From the NCBI RefSeq assembly GCF_030272615.1, contig NC_081409.1, positions 20,280,260-20,344,259 on the forward strand: a DNA stretch of 64,000 bases. The letters run 5' to 3'. This document shows positions 57,277 to 64,000 of this stretch, in pieces. The notes beneath the pieces were generated by a model that saw nothing but the letters and a program-made list of their open reading frames with translations, was not told where the DNA came from and ran no database searches. The translations under genes and the position numbers were made by a program. Source of the stretch: Cryptomeria japonica (lineage: Eukaryota; Streptophyta; Pinopsida; Cupressales; Cupressaceae). The stretch's first letter is position 1; every line of letters starts with the position of its first letter.

Positions 57277-58245
57277 TGGTTCCCAATTCAACGGATCATA
57301 AATACTATAGAATTAGCCACTTTCTCATCTACAGACTTATGATAGGACTCGTCTAACAAACAAGATTTAGTCTCAGTATTGAAATCTTTTGTACTTTTAG
57401 CTCTGCAAGACCAAGGTGGGTGTACCTAAATAATGTTGCGACAGACTACTCTAGTGTATACATGGACATTGTTTTTTAAGAAGATATCCCAATGAAAATA
57501 CACCAAGGAAATATTTAACATATTAGACTTTGGCTACAATCCTTGTTTCACACCTTCACTCAGCTATTGGAATTTGATTCTAAACTATTGCTAATCCTAA
57601 AACTACTCCTACAAATAGAAATGAAAAGATAATATATAATAAATAATTCTAAAGAAATCCAAGAACATGAGACTAGTGCCTATCTGAATGCGATCATATT
57701 CAAATCTAAAGATAAATTATAATTTATTGCTATGTATCATCACTTCATCACATCCAAACATTGTATGACTTGCATATTATGTCCATCAAAACCATAACAA
57801 ACTAAAATACATTTCAAAATGCACACATTGTAGCAATCCTAAAATAGAATTCAACCCTTTCCTTAAAAGACACCCGTTGTCAGGATAAATCATTCCTACT
57901 TGAGGAAGACAAATTCATTTTCCATTAACACAAAAAATAATACAAGTTGCACACACAAAAATGAGACAATCTGCAAATGGTTTATCTTCATTGATCTTTC
58001 AAAAATTGATAAAATATGTAGAGATTCACAACATTTGTAGAAAGAAAATGTTCTAACTATATTATCCTAAAACTGGTTCCTATTACATATAACTTCTCAA
58101 AACAATTTGGAATCCTTCTTACTCACCTTGATTTCCCTTTTATAAGACAACAGAGAAAAATAAGCTTTAGGTCGAGTAAGAAACTTATCATAAAAAGATT
58201 GTTAATTACAATAAAATATGCTAAAAGGCATCTTTCTTAGGTACA
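57277..58245 (-). repeat. H 5' LTR candidate (about 970 bp)
   Basis: Plus-strand start TGGTTCCCAATTC and end GGTACA. The primer-site region is on one side and a polypurine-like stretch (minus TTAGGGGGATTTTT, 58247-58262) on the other. No second copy is visible in the window, so the limits rest on flanking signals only. Confidence 0.5.
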
Positions 58246-58627
58246 TTCAAAAAATCCCCCTAAGAAGAGGGGTTGGAAGGCGGCAACAATAATTGATCCT
58301 TGAAAATGGTGCAATAGGCTTGGAAGGGATGAGGTTGGGGTGTCTTCTTACTGCAACATTTGTCATTGTCAAAACTTTGGCATTGGAGGTTGCATTGGGA
58401 TGGACTAAGTACATGTTGAATGTGTGATCTAAGCCCTTTTCCAGAAATGGAACCTACCAAAAAGAATGAGGGGGACACAAAAAAGGCATAATATTTACTA
58501 TTCTTCCTCCTCTGGCTGCTCCACTTCAAGCGAGCAGTACATCTTATGCCAGTTGTCAATCTCATTTGTCGGCCAAGCAAATGCTTTCCAATTTTGTAAC
58601 TTCCTTATAACTTCTTTGTCTTATTGG
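58246..58627 (-). pseudogene. Fragment ending in a short acidic-tailed reading frame and polypurine tract
   Basis: Minus strand 58620-58498 encodes about 40 residues (NWKAFAWPTNEIDNWHKMYC, then a tail ending in four Glu) with a clean stop. About 240 bp of non-coding sequence follows, ending in a polypurine-like stretch beside the LTR at 57277-58245. It looks like the 3' end of a protein gene of another element of the H family or of an unrelated gene. S cuts it at 58628. Not recognised. Confidence 0.4.
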
Positions 58628-60127
58628 TGTTGGCATTTCAATATCAGGAGATTGTTGATATTCAATAAGGATATTGAGAAGGTTGTTGAATATTATTGAT
58701 ATAACTGAAGAAGGATGATAACTATCTTTATAACATTATTTTGTCATTGTTGTCAAGAAATTGATTATCTTATTCAGTATGATGTTGCCATACCTTGCGA
58801 AGATTGATTTGAAGAGAATGAAGATGTCGGTAAAAGACACAGAAAGAATGTGATGAATAAAGAGGAGGCATAAGTTATTCAATGGGCAACTATTACTGAG
58901 TTAGACAGTGATGAGATCATGATGTTTAGATTGTTTTGATATCCTACATATGTTGTTGATTGTAAGGTTAATACTATACTATGTCACCAAGTAAAGAACC
59001 TAGTCGGTAAACCCTAAGGTTATCGATATCGGTTAATGAAGGTGAAATGTCTATCGAGTAAAATTTAGTATTTACCGAGTTGCAACTGAGTTATGACAGT
59101 GTGCATTGGATGGATAAAAGCATTATTTAATGAAGGACAATGATGAGCTAGAGATGTATAAATGATTGGTATGTCATGCATGAAGTTTGTTAAGGATCTA
59201 TGGCAAAGGAAAATTGGCAGGAAGATCTACAACGTAGATTGAACTGCAATAACCTTATGCAAGTTCCAAGAAGGGAATGCAAGTCCCTAGGTAAGGTAAA
59301 ATGTTTTCAGATTAGAAGGATACATTGAACCTGGTCAAGTTTGAAGATCTGATGGCTAAGATTGATCATGAGAAATGTGATCAAGGAGATTTAGCAGTTA
59401 GCAATTGTTTATAAATAAATAATTGTTAATAAACAATTTATGTGGGCAAGTGTAAGCACATGAATGCTACATAGTGATTACCGAGCACAAAAGCTTGAAG
59501 ACCTATTTGAATAATAGAGTAGAGAGCCTAGCAGAGGGACAAGGTAAGTCCTATGACTAGATTGTTTTGAGCAAATAAGAATCTGCTTCAACATTTTTAG
59601 ATGTGAAGTTGCAGATAGATTTTTATTACTGTTATTTCTTAAGTAACAGAAAATCTCTTAACCAAGTGGACTTAACAGTCTTATTTGTAAACCCTCTAGC
59701 AAGGTAACATTCTAAATGAGTGTTTGAAATCCTTTGACAAGGTCACTTCTAACAAAGTGAAGATCCTAATAGATCTGAGGGAAATCCCTTAACCGGGTCA
59801 CATCTAGCAATGTGTATGTAATCTTTAATAGGATTTTCTTTTAACCGAGCATACTCTAGAAGAGTATATTTCTTAGTGGGTCCAAAATCCCATAGTGGTT
59901 TTTCCCTATTTGGGTTTCCACATTAAATCTGGTGTTATGAGTGTTATGATGATTATGTGTTTATGAGTTTGCATGTTTAGCAATTTTTGGTTAAGTTGCT
60001 GAAGTATAAGTTATCGAGGTTGAATCTGTTGATTTTATAGAAGTTTAAGTTTGTATTATTCACCCCCCCCCCTCTCATTTTGTTAGCTATCGACATCTAT
60101 ACTTTACATTAAGTATCAGAACTATCA
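58628..60127 (+). repeat. S 5' LTR (1500 bp)
   Basis: Starts TGTTGGCATTTCAATATC and ends GTATCAGAACTATCA. It is the reverse complement counterpart of the Q LTR and carries ATTCACCCCCCCCCCCTCTC (60059-60078). Confidence 0.9.
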
Positions 60128-60129
60128 AT

Positions 60130-60141
60130 TGGTATCAGAGC
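60130..60141 (+). other. S primer binding site (initiator tRNA-Met)
   Basis: TGGTATCAGAGC, two bases after the LTR. Confidence 0.93.
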
Positions 60142-60191
60142 TTTGGACTCTAGAAGAAAAGTTTAAAGGTACTTGAGGCAAAGATCTGAAG

Positions 60192-61547
60192 ATGTATAAA
60201 AGGGATGCACTGAAGCTGAACAAGTCAAGTTTCTCCACATGGTAGAAAAGAATGAAGCTACTTTTATAAGGAATTGGAGAATATGCAACATATTATCTAG
60301 AGAATGATTACATTACATCGAGCACCAATCCTATGACCTTGGAAGAGATTAAGGCAAAGTAAGAACATATTCAAGCTATGATTGAAATAACATCAGCATT
60401 GACCGACTCAGAGTTTAATGATCTAGAAGGTTGTAATGATGCAAAAGCAATGTGGACTAAGCTCATATCTGTGTATGGAGGTGATGAACATGTTCAAAGA
60501 GCTAAAGTAAATAGTCTAAGTGGACAACTTGAATCCATGAGAATGAATGAAGGTGAGAACATAACTCAATATAGTACAAGACTAAAGGAGATTGTCAATC
60601 AAATTAAAGGAGTAGGTGGAACTATTGAATAAAAGTATATAACAAGTAACTTGTTGAGAACCCTTCTACCAACTTATGCTATTTGAGTCTCTGTAATCAA
60701 TGAATTGAGGTCTGTACCTAACATGCCAATTTCTTTGGATGCTACTATTGGTAAGCTACATGCATTTGAGTTAAGTAATTTTGATAACAGTGGGTCTTCA
60801 GTAAATAAAGTAGAATCTGCATTCAGTTCTTTTCATATTGGTGAATCTGATGATTAAAATGATAGAATGAGTAAGTACTCTGAAGGGGATCACAGTGGAG
60901 CAAGTGAAATATTTCACAAGAACATGGAAAAAGTGCACAAACTGTATGAGGAAATCAAGAAGCAAGAAGAATTTGAAGCATTACTAGCCAGAAGGTTACC
61001 GAGAGGAAAAGGCAATTTTAAAGGAAAGCTACCTTTAAAATGTTTCAATTGTGATAAAATAGGACATATGGCTTCTAACTACCCTGCCAAAGAATCTAGT
61101 GAAAAGAGTGAATACCGACATAACAGGCAAAAACACAACCAATACAGAGGACATCGAGACTTTAGAAGGAGAGATAGAAAGACATGTCTAGTAGTAGATG
61201 AGGAATCCAACGATGACAAATCTGATGAAACTGATACAAAGGAAGTTGTTTATGTGGCTATTAAGGATGGATCTGATGAAGAAAGGTATGAAGAAAAAGC
61301 CCTAATATCTCACATAAATAATAATGATTCTTGGATCATAGACAGTGGATGCTCACATCATATGATAGGTGATAAACACAAGTTTGTTAAATTAGAAGAC
61401 TATGATGGAGGCTATGTAAGATTTGGTAATGATGCACCATTTCCGGTAAAAGGTAAAGGATCTATAACACTTCTTGACAATGCTAAATGTGATGATGTAT
61501 ACTGGGTTGAAGGCTTGAAATACAATTTGTTGAGTGTAGCACACTAA
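60192..61547 (+). pseudogene. S Gag and protease (copia, broken)
   Basis: One frame from ATG 60192 to 61547 with several stops (TAG in the STW-KRMK segment near 60243, TAA near 60360, 60630 and 60857). Gag: ALTDSEFNDLEGCNDAKAMW, VYGGDEHVQRAK, EEFEALLARRLPRGKG, then an intact CCHC-like knuckle CFNCDKIGHMASNYP with the last Cys replaced by Tyr. Protease: WIIDSGCSHHMIGDKHKF with catalytic Asp-Ser-Gly and VYWVEGLKYNLLSVAH. A 1-nt deletion right after SVAH shifts the frame into integrase. Confidence 0.87.
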
Positions 61548-62541
61548 ACAATACAGGATACCGAATAGAATTTTAGAAAGGAATTGTCAAAGTTCATGAC
61601 AAGCATGGAAAGTTAGCTACTACCGAGACACAAACAAAAGGTAATACATTTCATCTTGACTCAACTCGGAACAAGTGTCTTTATGCAAAGATAGATGATA
61701 CTTGGTTATAGCATAAAAGGTTTTGTCATGTAAATTTTGATAATCTAATCAAAATAAGTAAGAAGCACCAAGTGAGAGGTCTATCGAGTCTGGAAAAACC
61801 TGAGAATGCTATGTGCCGAGGATGCCAAATGGGTAAGATGACAAGATCAAGCTTTACAATTAAGTCCTACACTTCTAAAGGAATTTTAGATCTAGTACAC
61901 ACTGATCTTTGTGGTCCTATGAAAGTTCAAAGCTAGTATGGTGATAAATATTTCATATTATTTGTGGACGATTACTCAAGGATGATGTCAGTTATGTTTT
62001 TAAAAGAAAAATCAGAAGCTTTTCAAATGTTTAAATGGTACAAGGCAAGAGTTGAAAATGAAACAGGAAGACAAATGAAATGTCTTAGATCTGATAGAGG
62101 AGGAGAATTCACTTCTGATGAATTTAACTTATTCTGCAATGATCATGGTATAAAGAGGCAAGTATCTGCATCGAGAACATCTCAGCAAAATGGGATAGCC
62201 AAGAGAAGAAACAGATCAATTGTGGATTGTGCAAGAACCCTGATGGTAGAAAAGAGGGTACCTCAAACATTTTGGAGAGAAGCAATCAGCACTATAGTTT
62301 ACACCCTGAACCGAGTTCAACTGAAGAAAGGAACTATGAAGACACCATATGAGATCTGGTATGACAAGAAACCTAATGTAAGTTACTTTAAAATCTTTGG
62401 AAGTAGATGCTATGTTCACAAAGAAGACAGAAATGGAAAGTTTGATCAGAAAAGTGAAGAAGGAACATTTCTTGGTTATTCTTCTAGAAGTAAAGCATTT
62501 AAATGTCTGATCAAATCATCTAACAAAATAGTGGAAAGTGT
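61548..62541 (+). pseudogene. S integrase (copia), catalytic Glu replaced
   Basis: The zinc-binding part (HKRFCHVNF, then CRGCQMGK) runs to about 61840. The core reads LDLVHTDLCGPMK, FVDDYSRMMS (first Asp), LRSDRGGEFTSDEF (second Asp), then QQNGIAKRRNRS, where Q reads QQNGIVERRNGS. The third catalytic residue Glu is therefore Lys here. The C-terminal part YFKIFGSRCYVHKEDRNGKF continues to SNKIVESV at 62541, where V interrupts. Frame broken by stops near 61710 and 61935. Confidence 0.88.
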
Positions 62542-63731
62542 TGTTAGGCCCAATATGGAAAGCTAATGTACTGAGAGGGGAGGGGTGAATCAGTACTTCA
62601 AAACTTTTCTTCAACAATAACTTTACTATTATGTATAAACCGAATAGTGCAGTAACATAATATAAAGCTAAAACAAATAGATAACAATCATACATGATTC
62701 ACTCTATAACACATATATTTTGGTTATGCAAAAACTCTTGGTTAGAGAGAAAAACTGCAGTGGGGATGGCACCCACAACTTCACTACTGCAATATTAAAG
62801 GTTGCTCAATTAGAGGTACATGTTTAGCTATTTCTGATAGCTTACCCTGTTAGGAGTATCAAGATCTGTTAGATTTACCTTGCTAGAGGATTTTACAACA
62901 CTTAAACTAAATGTTGCACCTGGTTAGAGGCTTTACAATTTATAGACTTGATTAGAGTCTTTTACCCTATTAAAGGTTTCTCTTACAACTTCACAATATT
63001 ACAATAAAATTATTACAAATATCTGCAACTTTTCATCTGGAATGTTATAGCAGATTCTATGTGCTTAGAATAAATTACCTTTCTTATAACATACCTTGGT
63101 AACCCATGTAGTAACTCAGTAAACCCTTCTGTTTACTCTGTCCTTTGAATGTTATTTGAAATCCTTCTCGGTGACCTCTATGTCTCTGTAACAGTCATAA
63201 CACTTAGTGCTTTCACATGTCTTCCTTCATATATCTCTATATCTTCCTTTCTGTCATGCTACATGTATATTTTTTATCTTAATCCATGTTGTATAAATAG
63301 ATCTCTTATGACAGTGATCCATTCATTGCTTCAATCTTACAAACATGTTTTATTGAATGAATAACCATGCAAAATATTTCATTGGTTAGATGACCTCAAA
63401 ATCATACACAATCTTTAAGTGCAATTTCCAATGTGATAACGGTTAGATGTTCCTCGATCTTGTAACATGTTTTCATATGTATGTCCAGGTTCAATGAATC
63501 TGGTAGCACGTTTCACTTGGTGTATAACAACTCGGTGTGTCATCTTTGCTGCTCGGTAGACATGGAACAATACTCGATAGACAGCTTGGTGCATACTGCA
63601 CTCTGAGACTACTTTCTTCAATAACTGACTAGATTGTGCATACCAACTGAATATTTCAATAGAGATAACCGACTAGAGTATATAGAATAATTTTGAACAT
63701 AAAATGAATGACAACTTGATAAGTAGTAACA
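62542..63731 (-). repeat. V LTR (3' LTR, about 1190 bp)
   Basis: Starts TGTTAGGCCCAATATGG inside the S pol gene and ends TAGTAACA before a polypurine tract. It contains GAGAGGGGAGGGGTGAATCAGTA (62575-62597), the same end motif as R, X and Q. The probable left target copy is AGTGT (62537-62541). Confidence 0.75.
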
Positions 63732-64000
63732 ATCTCCCCTTTTCACATCAGTTGAGATGTTTGACAAAAACTACTTTCAAAGTTATAACTCAATAATCTA
63801 TATACTTGCAAAATTTGATTACACTGACAATATATACAATAGTCAATAAAATAATATATCTAGATATACTCCCCTTATTGATATACTGTACAAAACTTTG
63901 ATTTTGCATGTTGTTCTGTTCACTGCTCGGTTCACTACTCTTGGATACTCTGCTCACTCTGCTCGGTATACTCCCCCAGTATACTATACTCTTGTTGTTT
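63732..64000 (-). mobile_element. Start of V internal region (runs off the window)
   Basis: Minus strand GTGAAAAGGGGAGAT (63732-63746) is the polypurine tract. The rest is AT-rich with CTCCCC words and no gene, the 3' end of a Sirevirus-like element. Confidence 0.6.

Larger units (their letters stand above)
58628..62541 (+). mobile_element. Element S: Q-family copia, cut by V
   Basis: 5' LTR 58628-60127, primer site 60130-60141, gag-protease 60192-61547, integrase to 62535. It then stops in the linker before RT, where V begins. Proteins are close to those of Q, in the opposite orientation. RT, RNase H and 3' LTR should lie beyond V, outside the window. Confidence 0.88.

Overview
This window is plant nuclear DNA made almost entirely of nested LTR retrotransposons. 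I see no convincing host gene, tRNA, rRNA, CRISPR array or prokaryotic feature. Gene content (Ty1/copia and Ty3/gypsy gag-pol, plant-type initiator-tRNA-Met primer sites, an antisense plant mobile domain gene) points to a seed plant with a large repeat-rich genome. A gymnosperm is plausible, but the sequence alone does not prove it. Labels P, T, K, H, X, G, Q, R, S and V below are mine.

Layout, left to right. P (1-3249, +) is a decayed copy of a two-gene element. It has a coiled-coil/zinc-knuckle ORF followed by a long ORF of unknown function. T (3250-11434, -) is a gypsy/Tat-like deletion derivative. It keeps gag, protease and only the end of integrase, and carries an antisense plant-mobile-domain (PMD) pseudogene plus an array of repeated hairpins. 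K (11435 to about 13145, +) is the 3' end of a copia element, split by a 384-bp LINE/SINE-like insert with a 17-bp target duplication. H (-) is an old gypsy element now in three pieces: about 13146-16195, 36970-42426 and 56550-58245.

Two nests interrupt H. In the first, X (copia/Sirevirus-like, gag but no recognisable pol, -) sits in H with target duplication GGCCT. The younger G (22948-35371, +; two 1232-bp LTRs) sits inside the 5' LTR of X with duplication CAATC. In the second, Q (copia/Sirevirus-like with gag-pol, -) sits in H at 42427-56549. R (43600-50136, -) sits inside the 3' LTR of Q. A solo LTR of the G family (39731-41257, duplication CTAAC) also lies in H. To the right of H, S (58628-62541, +) is a second copy of the Q family. 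V (from 62542, -), which runs off the window, interrupts its pol.

The most notable content is of two kinds. First, R and P share a pol-less organisation: a coiled-coil/CCHC protein, then a separate protein of about 1,064 codons that I cannot assign. R still has both LTRs, a primer site and a polypurine tract. Second, T and G both carry an antisense PMD gene beside the 3' LTR, with a repeat array just upstream of that gene. Both also share a hairpin module downstream of their sense ORFs. In T the array hairpins show compensatory stem changes. Several junctions can be checked against an undisturbed sister LTR in the same window, so the order of insertion is well supported: H, then X and Q, then G and R.
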